Part shown: in pieces, positions 46,701-57,155 of the stretch
How the letters are laid out: each line of letters begins with the position of its first letter
Numbering within the stretch: position 1 is the first letter of the stretch
DNA from: Mermis nigrescens
Taxonomy: Eukaryota > Nematoda > Enoplea > Mermithida > Mermithidae
DNA length: 64,000 nt
Reading direction: 5' to 3'
NCBI GenBank assembly: GCA_036768485.1
Contig: JAVLUZ010000142.1
Span: 6,712,006 to 6,776,005, forward strand
Notes under the pieces: generated by a model
What the model saw: only the letters and a program-made list of their open reading frames with translations
Told to the model about the DNA's origin: nothing
Database searches by the model: none
Made by a program: the position numbers and the translations under genes

Positions 46701-48125
46701 TGCTCCGGTTTTTTTGCTTTTTTGCAAAATTTTTTGTTTTTATGCCCTAAAAAGATAGAGCATCGTCAGAAGCGCTGAAAAACGATGTTTTTGACGCGTA
46801 CCTGCCATTTTTGGACCCAAAAAAGACACTTTAAAATTCAACTTCCAGAATTCCCATGCTGTGCATGTACGGTAGGTACCTATCATAATAATTATACTGC
46901 TAATTGATAGGTATCGCTTGGCGCTGCTTCATTGCCAGCTGACTACCTCTTATCGTAAAAAATGCCCCGAGGGGCGTGCTTTCCGAGAGTCCAGTTAGAA
47001 GGATATGTACCCCTCATTCTCCTATATCAGTGTACTGTATATTCAACCGTAGTACCTGACTAGGAAAAGCTGGCAAACAAAAGCAAATGGGGAGAGAAAA
47101 TGCATTTTAGAAAGCATTCAGGAAGCTTTAAAATTTTCTATAAGTCGAACCAAACAAAATCAATAGTGTGTCGAATCTTCAAAAACTGTATACTATCTCT
47201 TTAAGCCCTGAGGATCAATTCGATGGGCGATTCGTTTTTTACCTAACCTTTATATAATTGAACAAATCAAATCCGTTACAGAACACCATCAGGTTAAGGC
47301 CAAAATGGTTTGGCATGATGAGATAACATGGCAAGAGTCACAAAAGGTTACAGCTATACATTTTGTATGAGCGGGGATTACGCTTGAAGCGGAAAATGAG
47401 ACCGAAGTAGCTGAAAAAATTAATTGAAAACATACGCAGACATTAGACGAAATATAATTAGAACCTACTGTTGTAATTCATTAAGAATTCCTAGACTTAA
47501 GAATGCACATATAACGAACAATAAACGAATTTAGTGCAATAAACAACAAAACTAGTAGAAAAGAAGAACTGAAAATTACAAGGAATTCAAAAAGGATAAG
47601 GAACATGTATTGTCGATAAAACGAGCGACGTAATTCAAAAGAAGGCAAGCGAGTCACGATAATGACAATTTTTTAAGCCTGCCCTTGTAAACACTTAGAT
47701 AAGTGGACGTCACTTAGCCTAGATTTGAATATATTCAAGTTAGGGTAAGAAAAAATAATTATATAGGCACCTAATAATAACTGCCAAAAACCAGCACCAA
47801 AAACGATTATAGTACACCCTAAATGTAACAGGTGGATGGGGGATCTCCCACTTAGAGTCGGACGTCTCCCTATCCCCCAAAACCAGAAAATGTTTGACCC
47901 CCCCCCGATTTTCGGAAAAAATCGAATTTTTTCGCCGTTTTTGGCCAAAAATTAGAGGTCACCACCCCCGAATTTCGAGCCGTTACATGTATGTAGTACA
48001 CTGTCTGTAATGACTATAATTATAATATCTAATAACTCACATGGCTGAAATGTGCAAATCTGTCTTCAGAGAGGACCGAAGAGTTCGACGTCGGTGTGGT
48101 CGTTGCATAAAGAGAACATGCGTTC
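43543..48125 (-). CDS. ATP5MC: ATP synthase subunit c (mitochondrial, nuclear gene)
   Basis: Exons 48041-48125, 45036-45138 and 43543-43706 join in phase. The mature part starts about [20 protein letters not shown] and continues [18 protein letters not shown] to [10 protein letters not shown] and LLLFAF, then stop. It is practically identical to animal subunit c: two membrane helices, the RNPSLK loop with the lysine (Lys43) that is trimethylated, and the proton-binding Glu (about 58) in ALSEAMG. It forms the c-ring of mitochondrial F1Fo ATP synthase. Residues before DIDS ([12 protein letters not shown].., [12 protein letters not shown]) are a cleaved presequence. The initiating exon is missing from this set. 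A plausible one lies at 50963-51007 but does not join in phase directly. Confidence 0.95.
43974..44253 (-). mobile_element. CAGTGTTTTTTGTAC-family MITE, short reverse copy
   Basis: 280 bp in the subunit c intron, with flanks ATACTTTT and ATACCTTT (7 of 8). The hairpin GGCGCTTCGCGCC is at 44107-44119. Confidence 0.75.
44254..45030. other. Subunit c intron, nothing recognised
   Basis: AT-rich intron sequence. No repeat of the named families. Confidence 0.45.
45036..45138 (-). CDS. ATP5MC: ATP synthase subunit c, middle exon
   Basis: 34 codons plus one base between GCTACTTAG and GTATAT. Covers the end of the presequence (QVSSVKH) and [21 protein letters not shown]. Confidence 0.96.
45765..46035. 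repeat. GTGGGCGGC..CCACG repeat family, copy
   Basis: CATACGTGGGCAGCAAG at the left and CCACGCCCAGGTGTGA at the right. Flanks TCACGACC and TCATGACC match at 7 of 8, suggesting an 8-bp TSD. Confidence 0.6.
46036..47809. other. Subunit c intron, nothing recognised
   Basis: Intron with scattered degenerate repeat fragments. No exon is supported. Confidence 0.4.
47818..47993. mobile_element. CATACATGTAAC-family MITE with perfect TSD
   Basis: 176 bp ending GCCGTTACATGTATG, flanked by the exact 8-bp duplication TAGTACAC (47810-47817 and 47994-48001). Confidence 0.85.
48041..48125 (-). CDS. ATP5MC: ATP synthase subunit c, presequence exon
   Basis: One base plus 28 codons ([22 protein letters not shown]) between CTCTACCAG and GTGAGT. 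The frame is fixed by the downstream exons. It contains no Met in that frame, so an earlier exon is needed. Confidence 0.7.
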
Positions 48126-48944
48126 CTGGTAGAGTGTTTTACCTAAAAATGCGTATTTATGCTCGCGTAATAGTGTAGCTAGAGCTTAAGACTTCACACT
48201 TTCTCGGAAAGCAATATAAAATCAGTCAATTCGTTTTATCAAGATAATAGACGAAATTACGGCAAGTCAACATAGCTAAACTAGGATATGTGTTGTCAAG
48301 AGGTGTAGATACCATATATGCGCAGCAGGGGAATTTTGGGCAGGAGGGGATTTTAAAGTGCCTTTTTAGGCCCGAAAATGGTAGGTACGCGTCAAAAACA
48401 TAGTTTTTCGGCGTTTCCGACGATTCTCCATCTTTGTAGTGCATAAAAACATGGAAAAATTTTCGAAAAAAATCATAAAAGTCGAACAAATTGAACAAAT
48501 ATAGTTAAAACATGATTATAAGGCGCGAAGCGCCAGACACTTTTGAGCAATTAGATAGCTAAGAACGCTTAATAAAGTGTCTCTTCTACGAATTTTCAGA
48601 AAATGTTTGAAAACTTTCGAAAAATCACGAATTCTGGGGGAGGGGGTTAAAAAAATTTTTCTGGGGACAACCTTCCAGATTGTGTATCGTAGTAACCAAG
48701 GTGGGGTGGAAGGCGGTATTTATTATTCTTTAAGGAACCGAATTTCAAGTTCTGTCAGACGATTTTGATTCCAAAAGACATATTTCCAAGAAATTTGAAC
48801 ATAACGGTGAATACGCTGTAAACTGATTTAATAAAACAAGATATAGAACTCCGCTCTTTCCTAAATGTATACATACTCTGGATTTCATTTCTCCTTCAAA
48901 TTTTTGACCATTTACTCGATGATAGATATGCAGGATCATACATG

Positions 48945-49375
48945 AGCACGGGAGTGAGGGGGTAACCCCTGAGCTTTACAAAACTGATAGCTAAACAGCG
49001 ATTTTGGCCGAAAAACCACTGATGTATAGCCTTTCTTGGGTTCAGAAAATCAGCTATACAGCCTTTCTGGGCTCTGAAAACTAACTATATAGTCCTTTTT
49101 GAGCTCAGAAATGCTATTTGGTTGTCTTTTCTGACTTTCAAAAAGACATAGCTATTTTCTCGACTCCAAAAAGGGATTAATAGCTAATTTTAGTCTAAAA
49201 AAGCTATACAGCTGTTTGTGGATCCAAAAAGGCTATATAGCTAGTTTTCTGAGACCAAAAAGGCTATATAGCTATTTTCTGACTCCACAAAACTAGAGAG
49301 CCGTTTTTATGACAGCACATAACTATCTAGCAATTTTTGGTTTTCACCCCCTGAAAGTTTGATTTTGCGCACCTA
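48945..49375. repeat. AGCTATATAG degenerate tandem repeat element, copy 3
   Basis: Same alternation of AGCTATATAG and TTTTTGGGCTCAG units. Left edge GAGCACGGGAGTGAGGGGG. Confidence 0.6.
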
Positions 49376-50962
49376 CGAATAGGATGGCCCATAAAAAAGG
49401 CTTGATTCCGATTCAACAGGTCATAACTTCGGCTGACGTGAACCTATTTACTTCCGGACCGGCTGCATTAAATAAATAAGCATGTCTTTGTATAGATCGC
49501 GTTAAAATTTTTACCAACTGCCAGCGGTTCGTGCACTAGGGCGATTTGTTTACACCTCACGTTGACATTGTTTAAAATCCTAAAGTTTCTGCATTGTATG
49601 TATCACATTACGGCGTATTTAGGTATCCTTTTTTGACATTTTTGACCACATATCCTGTCAAAAATGTAATAATCACATTTTTAAGCTCTCAGAGTAGATA
49701 CGCATCATACTAAGTGCGAAAATTTCATGATATCGTCAATAGAGGATGCAAATTGATGGCTGGACCAATGACACTATTGGCGTTTAAACAATATTTAAGT
49801 AGGATGTAAACAAATTACTGTAGCGCCCGAACCGTTGACATCTGGCCAAAATTTTTCACACAATTTTAAAGAAGACATTTTCGCCTGTCTAAAGCAGCCA
49901 GTGAACCACTCGCAGTGATTAAATCAACGAAATCAGCAAGCCGAGTAACGAGGGTTCCAGTTGTACTTTAACATCGACTGATTTGTTATATTAGTATTTA
50001 AATTATCATGTAGGTGACTAAAGATACAATACTGGAAACATTTTAGCGGCGTTTCGTAGTACAATTATGTTTTGCCACACCATACTAAGAGAAGTATACA
50101 GATTCGCAGAAATGGGGAACTCCCGAAGCGAAAAAAGTTATGTCGCTCACAAAGGTTTAGTAAATTTTAAAGACCAGTAAAACAGGTTTTTAGCGTACTT
50201 ATGAGTTAGTAAACGCGAATGTTTCTTTATAATTTCGTCTTTAAATAGCTCAAATTTTGAGTTTGACAAAAACATATAACAAGTCAAATTTTTCGAACGC
50301 CTCACGCCGAATCATTAATTTTCCAACTCTTTTTCTTTGCAGAGCAAAAAGTGCGTAAAAAGGCGAAAGATTAAGAAATTGTTTATGGACCGGCTGAATG
50401 ATGAGAAATCAGTCGCACAGATAGTTTCAGCGATCGATTTTTTGTCTATAAGTATGAAATAAACTTGGAAGCTTTCGAAATTTTTTCTCCATCATAGGCA
50501 TATGTAGAGGTCATAGAGAAACGCTCAAAAGTTACTAACTACCTCCTCATAATAATTCCCGAGAAGTTTGACTTTCAAAATTTTTTGTCCCCCCTCTCCG
50601 AAATAAAATCCTGACTATACGCCTGCAATTAGGGCCGTGTTTCGGAGAGCGCCCTCTCGGCCTTAAAAAAAAATTTTAGAAGGTAAGATAATGCATGGAA
50701 AGCCTATTTGAAGAAAAGGAAACTTTTTTCCTAAAAGTTCAGATTTTATGAGCTTAACGGATAGAGCATGTTGAAAAATGTCGGAAAAACCGTTTTTTAC
50801 GAGCCTTCCCAACGGAATTTCGGATATTAACCAGTCTTCTTTTGGGTCCACCCTCCAACCTTTGGATGGATCCCGGATACGGACCTGCCTGCAATTATAT
50901 ATAGGTCGTATTCGTATATATAAATAATAATACATGTATAATACATATAAAACAAAACGTAC
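49376..50962. other. Spacer, nothing recognised
   Basis: May contain a missed small exon of the subunit c gene on the minus strand. None could be supported. Confidence 0.4.
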
Positions 50963-51007
50963 CATCGACTTCGACAGCGGAGTGATGAGGCTAAAATAAC
51001 GCTGCAT
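50963..51007 (-). CDS. ATP5MC: Candidate first coding exon of subunit c (presequence)
   Basis: ATG followed by QRYFSLITPLSKSM and an excellent GTACGT donor. The composition (Arg, Ser, no acidic residues) suits a mitochondrial presequence. It ends in phase 0, whereas the 48041-48125 exon needs two bases in front, so an intermediate exon or a different start must exist if it belongs to this gene. Confidence 0.4.
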
Positions 51008-51297
51008 CTTGAAATACGAAGCCTAAAAAATAAAATCTAAAGGACCAAGATGCAATCAGGAATTTTTTGCATGAATTCCACCTACACGTGCAAACAAAAC
51101 ATCCATGCCCTTTGAACTATTCATGCACATGAGAACGGGTAGGGTACCGTTTGAAAAACACTGCCAAACTGATTTCTATATTTTTAGTAGGTACCTATTA
51201 AAAGCGATATAATGCAGTCAAAATGAGAAAAATGCTAAAAAATGTGCATAAGTGACTGACCATTTTCGTTATTTGAATGGAAAAAACATGAACAATA

Positions 51298-51475
51298 CAG
51301 TGCTCGCCACAAATGTTTACGTTTTAATATGCTCCATAGGATGATAGAGCTTATTAAGGCTTATATGTTTAACACGTCGGTCATGCGTGGGCGGAAATAG
51401 GACCTACGTGTTAAAGATATAAGCCTAACAAGCTCTAGAAGCTTATTAAAGCGTAAACATTCGTGACGAGTAGTG
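51298..51475. mobile_element. Palindromic Tc1/mariner-type MITE, copy 2
   Basis: 178 bp, CAGTGCTCGCCACAAATG to, inverted, CACTACTCGTCACGAATG, between TA (51296-51297) and TA (51476-51477). Can fold into one long hairpin. Inverse of 13896-14073. Confidence 0.8.
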
Positions 51476-52002
51476 TAAATTTATTGGCCTAGATTTCTAA
51501 TATTCATTTAATCCTCCTGCCGACTCTTGTGCATCAACATTTCATCATTTATGTAATTAAAGGGTGCATTTCCATTCATATTGTCAAATGAATCAATTTT
51601 TAGCTATACAGTTAGGAATAAATAGTTTGAAATGAAAACAATTTTCAACTTATTATAATCAAAACATTATCGCATTTTAAACTGATATACACAGCAGCGA
51701 AGCAGTTGCGGATCCCAGATTTCCATGGGGGCAGTATCTAGACCTTCGCAAAAACAAACAGTCAAAAATACAACAAACCAAGGAACATTATTACATTGAT
51801 AAGTAATGAGAGAAAAAGATGAAATATGAATATGCAAGACAAGAAAAAAGACAAGAAAGTGTTTATTGTCAGAAAAATACACGAAATTTGATAAAACGCA
51901 AATACATGATAAAATAGTGACTGAACAAAAGGACATACAAAGATCACGGGAGTGATATATACAACTAAGTATGCCCCAACAATAAATTTGTAAAATCAAT
52001 GT

Positions 52003-52573
52003 TTAGGAGCTCTTTTTGAACAAACGGATTTTGAGAGAAGAGACTATTTGATTAGGTAAGGAGTTCCAGATTTCTCGGTATCTTTGCGAAAAATCGTTGA
52101 GGTGAGCATTGGAACGGATAACTGGTAAGGTAAGTTTACGACTGTTAACTGATCTGGTAGTGCCTTGACTAAAAATGAAAAATTCATTAGCATCAATACA
52201 AGATAAACCATTAATAATTTGATACATGAGACATAGACATATGTGAAGACGACGAAGTTCTTAAGAAGGCAGGTTAAGAAGCTTTAGGCGTTCAAGATAG
52301 GATAAATTGCTATTAAAACCAAAAAGACGTTTAGTAAATTTACGCTGAACATTTTCAAGACGATTTATATCATTTGCATAATATGGATTCCATACAGAAA
52401 CAGCAAACTCAAGCATAGGTCTTACATAAGTAGTATATATAGGCCCTAACTAAAATATCTTTATCACGAGAAAGAAAAGCTTTGTGTATTAGAAAACAAC
52501 GAGAAACAGCTTTTTTGATTATGTGATTTAAATGTTCCTTACAATTGAGATTGTGGGAAATATAAATACCCAG
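52003..52573 (-). pseudogene. LINE reverse transcriptase C-terminus, relic
   Basis: From DLGIYISHNLNCKEHL through RPMLEFAVSVWNPYY to HLNDFSQRYREIWNSLP and the end ..RLFKKSS. These are typical blocks C-terminal to the catalytic core of LINE reverse transcriptases. One frameshift (near 52440, before TYVRPML) and one in-frame TAA (near 52265) show it is dead. Confidence 0.82.
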
Positions 52574-52606
52574 ATCACAAGCAGTGATCGGACCGAGGGT
52601 ACTTTT

Positions 52607-52690
52607 TGGACCCTCGGCCTCGGCCGAGGCCGAGGCGCCTTAAAATCCTTGCCTCGGCCGAGGCCGAGGCCGAGGGTAATGCCGAGGGTC
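52607..52690. repeat. CCTCGG/CCGAGG subterminal array, left
   Basis: Palindromic runs of CTCGGC and GCCGAG, strongly GC-rich. Confidence 0.85.
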
Positions 52691-53303
52691 AAGCTTATAT
52701 ACCTATACCCATAAATAGTGCTCTTAGAATATTTTGTATGCACATGAGCTAGAGAATAATCGTAATATTGAACACTTTATCGAATGTCATTTTCAATAAT
52801 AGTAGATTAAATGTGTGAAGGATTTATTGAATAAAGTCAGCAGAATGAAAGCATACTTAATTTAACAAGTTGCGTTGAAGACTTGGAAAAGTTAATAAAA
52901 AATATGGCTGAACAAGCACTTAAAAACTCTTATTACTATACATAAATAAGAAAACAGTGTCAAAGAAAGAAACGAACAAACGAAATAAGCTAAGTAAAGA
53001 CAGAACTGAAGCCATTGTTGTGCTCGCTTTTACAGTAATGCATGTTTAAACACGCTTTTTCAGTCATCCAATTCTGGTGTGGTAGGTAATATGACAGAAA
53101 CTGCACTGTACTTCCCGATCATAGTTTCCCAAGGTCCAGAGTTGAGGGAAGGGTGAAATCCCAAAATGGGGGACCAGTAAATTAAGTAGTGTCTTTGTAT
53201 GAGCGAACAAATTTTTGTAGATATTTTATATAAATATATTTTTAAACATACACATTTTTACATACTGCTAGTGTGTGACCTGCAACCGGCATGCAGTCCT
53301 AAA

Positions 53304-53694
53304 CAGTGTTTTTTTGTGCAAGATACCTTTTTACATGTACAAAAATGGTATCCGAAAGTCTTTGAACATTTTGTGCATACGTGCAAATTTTTGTGTACTA
53401 TTATAGTATGGTACAGTAGCGATTTAGTGTGGTAAAACAGGTGTTTTCGACCTTCGGTAGCGTATCTTAGCTAATTCCTGGGTTTCTGAATATTTGACAT
53501 TTTTTCCATTCTAAATGCAAATTCTACTATTTTAAAGATATATAGGACAGACAATTACTGATGCGCCGAAAATTTTCGGGAATTTTACACCTTTTTACAG
53601 TTTTTGTCTCTCCAAATCTTTGTGCACGTACAAAGACAGTCCTGAAAAGTCTCTGTACATTATGAAAAATCTTTGCCGAATACAAAAAACCGTG
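53304..53694 (+). mobile_element. CAGTGTTTTTTGTAC-family MITE with perfect TSD
   Basis: 391 bp, CAGTGTTTTTTTGTGCAAG to GAATACAAAAAACCGTG, exact 8-bp duplication GTCCTAAA (53296-53303 and 53695-53702). Nested in the hAT element. Confidence 0.9.
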
Positions 53695-54358
53695 GTCCTA
53701 AATGTGATAATTCGGCCTGGATATAGTTCATAAGATTATTTGGCGCGAAGTGCCGAAATTTTTATGAGCTTTTGATGAAATTTACACATAAAACTTGACT
53801 GAGAAAGCTAAAACAACTTGTACTACAAAATCAGAAATATTACAGATATTGTAATATGCCAATTAAATCTTGTAATAAGCACTACTGTGCTTAGAAATCC
53901 AATGCAACATCAGGATAAATTAGTCAATTTTATCTTTGAACGGCTAAATGTGCTGAGTTATTAAATAGTACTTGTTTTGCATAAAATTTTTAAAAACAGT
54001 ATAAATGGATACAAAAGATATTTGAATCTGCATAAAGATGCCTAGATTACACAAAAATTGATTTTTGAGTGTTTAATGCCTCTGCTTCAATCTAAATACA
54101 GTATATTAGCGATATTTTGCGCGAAGCGCCTAAAATTTTTTGAAATTTCCTAAAAAATACTGAAAAACGATATAATTAATATCACTTTGTCCCAGAAAGT
54201 ATTTTAACATTGTATAAAAATGGCTCCAAAGAATGCACGAGCCGAAATTGATTTCTGGCAAAACCTGCATTTATTGGCCATTTTTAGGTGCGTTTCTGCG
54301 ATTTTCGGCCGAAAATTCGTAATCATTAACGCCCTCTCCCATAAAAATGGCCGAAAAC

Positions 54359-54619
54359 CATACGTGTAACAGGAAGGGCTTTGTGGAATTCCCCACCCAC
54401 CCAGGGTTGGACGTCCTCCCCTAACCCTTCCCTCCAAAGTCAGAAAATTTTGACCCACCCTCCCCATTTTTGGCGAAAATTTGCGCTTTGTTGGCTATTT
54501 TAGGTGCTTTTGCCATTTTTGACATATAATTAGAGTCGCTAATCCCCCACCCGAAATTTCTAGCCGTCACATGTATGCCGAGGAGCCCCTCCCAAAAATT
54601 TTGAGCTGTTACATGCATG
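54359..54619. repeat. CATACATGTAAC-family MITEs, two overlapping or nested copies
   Basis: CATACGTGTAACAGG at the left. Two right-type ends, GCCGTCACATGTATG and GCTGTTACATGCATG, suggest one copy inside or next to another. Confidence 0.55.
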
Positions 54620-55054
54620 TCTTATAGTGACAGTTTGTCGATTTACTCTTGCTTACATTCAAAAATACTCTATCACTTCGGGAAATTCTAATAGTTAGCT
54701 GCACTTTTGCCATAGTAAAAATTAGGTTCGAAAATATTCAAAAGGTTTTCACCAAAAATCGTCTGTCAGTGACTTGAGTCTTGTACCCTGAGAGGGGGTA
54801 ATAAACCTCCCTCATCCCTCCCTTCGGGAATGTGTGTTTCCGATCCATGTAGCAAGCATGAGAATTAAAACTTAGTCATCACATGAATAATAAATTTGCA
54901 CTTTGCTGTATGTAACTTTGTGTAACTGGGTACGCGGCTGAAACCACAAGAAAAATCTATAAGGTAAAAAATAGCCTTTGTACTGCAGATGCATTTTAAA
55001 TAGTTAATATTCAACGGACATATTAAACTTATTCAAATTTGATTTTAACCCTCG

Positions 55055-55140
55055 GCGCCTCGGCACTTTTCAGCTTCGCCCTCGGCGCCGAGGCCGAGGC
55101 TCCAAAAAACGCCGAGGCTTGCCGAGGCCGAGGCCTCAGT
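55055..55140. repeat. CCTCGG/CCGAGG subterminal array, right
   Basis: Inverse counterpart of 52607-52690. Confidence 0.82.
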
Positions 55141-55766
55141 CCGATCACTGATCACAAGTCAACAAAATACAAAAATAGTCAAGGAAAGCGGGATAATGTA
55201 AAGGCAGTACATAAACTGCGCTTATTTACACCCCTGAATTGAATGATTAAGATCAACCCTTTCCAATCTATTAAGAAAAACGATGTCTATTTGGAGCACT
55301 TATAACTTCCTATAATAATAAACTTATAACTTCCTTATTACTTCTTATAAGTTTCAAATCTGGGTTTTTTCAATACCTGGTTTTAGGAGATAGAACATAT
55401 TACTGATCGTTATATTCATTGCAATACACTAAATTTACAATAAAAAATGTTCAAAAACTCGTTTTGGATCTCGCCATTTTATGTAGGATGGACTTTCTGC
55501 AAAAAACATCGGTTTTAACAAGCGCTCAATTTTTAAACGTTTTTTAAACCCCTCAAAAATGTGAACCGAAATTTGAAATGTGGAAAAAAATTCGGAATTT
55601 TTGCACTTTACTTGAATTTTTTGTTTTTTCCTGAAAACAACTTTTTCTGCCATTTTAAAGGTCGCCGATTCCAAAAATCAATCATTTCGCGCGGAAAACA
55701 CTGTATCATGAAAATTTTCAACACAAAATATGGAAATCTTATGTATTTAATAACCATTCTTACGTC

Positions 55767-55960
55767 GATATAAGCATCTATACATCGACCTAAGCATCTA
55801 TACATCGACCTAAGCATCTATACATTGACCTGAGCGGGAGCGATACATCGACCTAAGCATCTATACATTGACCTGAGCGGGAGCGACCTCGACCTAAGCA
55901 GCTTGAAACACCTTTTCAGATATACTAAGCCTAAGCCTAAGTATATTAGAAGCAAAAACT
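55767..55960. repeat. CGACCTAAGCATCTATACAT minisatellite module
   Basis: Four or five 20-base units, then GCGGGAGCGACC and AAGCCTAAGCCTAAG. Inverted counterpart at 60440-60590. Confidence 0.8.
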
Positions 55961-56189
55961 TAGATTTTCCTATATCTTATCAAGTAAAACCGAAAAAACA
56001 TGAAAAAAATAAAAAAAATTTTAAAGTTTTTTCCAAAATTCCAAACAGAAAAAAATAATAGTTTCCGCGCAAAATGATTGGTTTTTTTGGAATCACCGAC
56101 CTTTAAAATGCCAGAAAAAGTTATTTTAACGAAAAAATAAAAAAATTCCGGTAAAGTGCAAAACACTCAAAAATTTCGAGTATGGTAAA

Positions 56190-56480
56190 CATCACTGGTG
56201 TAGGGGGAAGGGAGGGATTGCACCCTAGAAAAATTTCGACATATTCAACAACTGGGCAATATGATTGCATGATGCTGTGCTGTTCTGCAACGTAAGATTG
56301 AAAAATTCGGCGCTTCGCGCCGATATCTGCAATCTTTGGGAGTTTCTATCGCTTTTATTGCAGGAAAAGTAAAAAAATAATTAGCGCTTCGTGCGAATTA
56401 AAAGGATTTTCCCGTCTAAATCGTCAAAAAGATTTTTAAAAAAATTGTTTTCCTTTGCTCAAATAGTGCAGGACACTGGC
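56190..56480 (+). repeat. Repeat shared with 61.0 and 30.1 kb
   Basis: GCAATATGRTTGC.TGATGCTGT, then GGCGCTTCGCGCCG (56309) and AATTAGCGCTT. Direct copy at 61030-61440. Confidence 0.6.
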
Positions 56481-57155
56481 GTGTTCCAGAAAGTTATGAC
56501 AAGGACATTTTCTAATTGAGTTTGGGCTGGGGAATTCATATTTGAATGAATTATGCGACGGTCAGCATTATTGACCGAGTTACAGGCTGTTGAAATTCAT
56601 GTGTTTAAGGATAGGCGAAAAAAGGGCACTTATTTACTTTAACCCCTATCGAATTTTTTCCATCTTTTTTAAAATCAAGGTACAGTTCTTGTCACGGAAA
56701 TTGCAAACGCAGCGCCGCTGTGATCTACTACGATTGACCAACTACAGTAGAACGTAAGCGCTTCTACCGTACTCGCGTGTTCGGCCTTAGTAGATCGCAG
56801 CTAGCATATTGCGTTATTCGTCACACAAACGGGAAAAAATTTCTCAATCTGCTTTGATTTTTTGCACGCGTGCGTCTCAAAAGTGTGTGCATGCTGCAGG
56901 TCCAGTCCGAGAAAAAAGGTAAAAATAGATTGGAAATTTTCGTGCATATTATTATAATTCTCGTTTCCTCAATTGGAATCTCATCTAAGAGATAATGGGC
57001 GTAAAAATGAAAGAAAATAGTATTTCCTGTTTGCGATCAATTGCATATTGCTCTGCCGCAAAAGAGCATTTTAAAATTAATTTCAGGCCGAGAGCGTTCT
57101 GCGTTTTAAAACAAATTCATAGCCAATGAAGAGCAAAAGATTCAAAAATCATATA

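Larger units (their letters stand above)
52582..55150. mobile_element. Non-autonomous hAT element with perfect TSD and CCTCGG arrays
   Basis: 2569 bp with inverted ends CAGTGATCGGACCGAGG and CCTCAGTCCGATCACTG and an exact 8-bp duplication ATCACAAG (52574-52581 and 55151-55158). No transposase remains. Two MITEs sit inside it (53304 and 54359). Confidence 0.93.
51667..55300 (-). mobile_element. LINE (non-LTR) 3' fragment, split by a hAT element
   Basis: A 5'-truncated, minus-strand piece of a Jockey/CR1-type LINE: the last part of the reverse transcriptase ORF and the 3' untranslated part. The hAT element 52582-55150 is inserted in it. The upstream piece continues at 55159 to about 55300. Confidence 0.75.

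Noticed and set aside
50663..50962. Continuation of the MQRYFSL frame beyond 50963
   Set aside because: After the strong GTACGT donor the frame turns into Tyr-rich, AT-driven sequence without conserved features.
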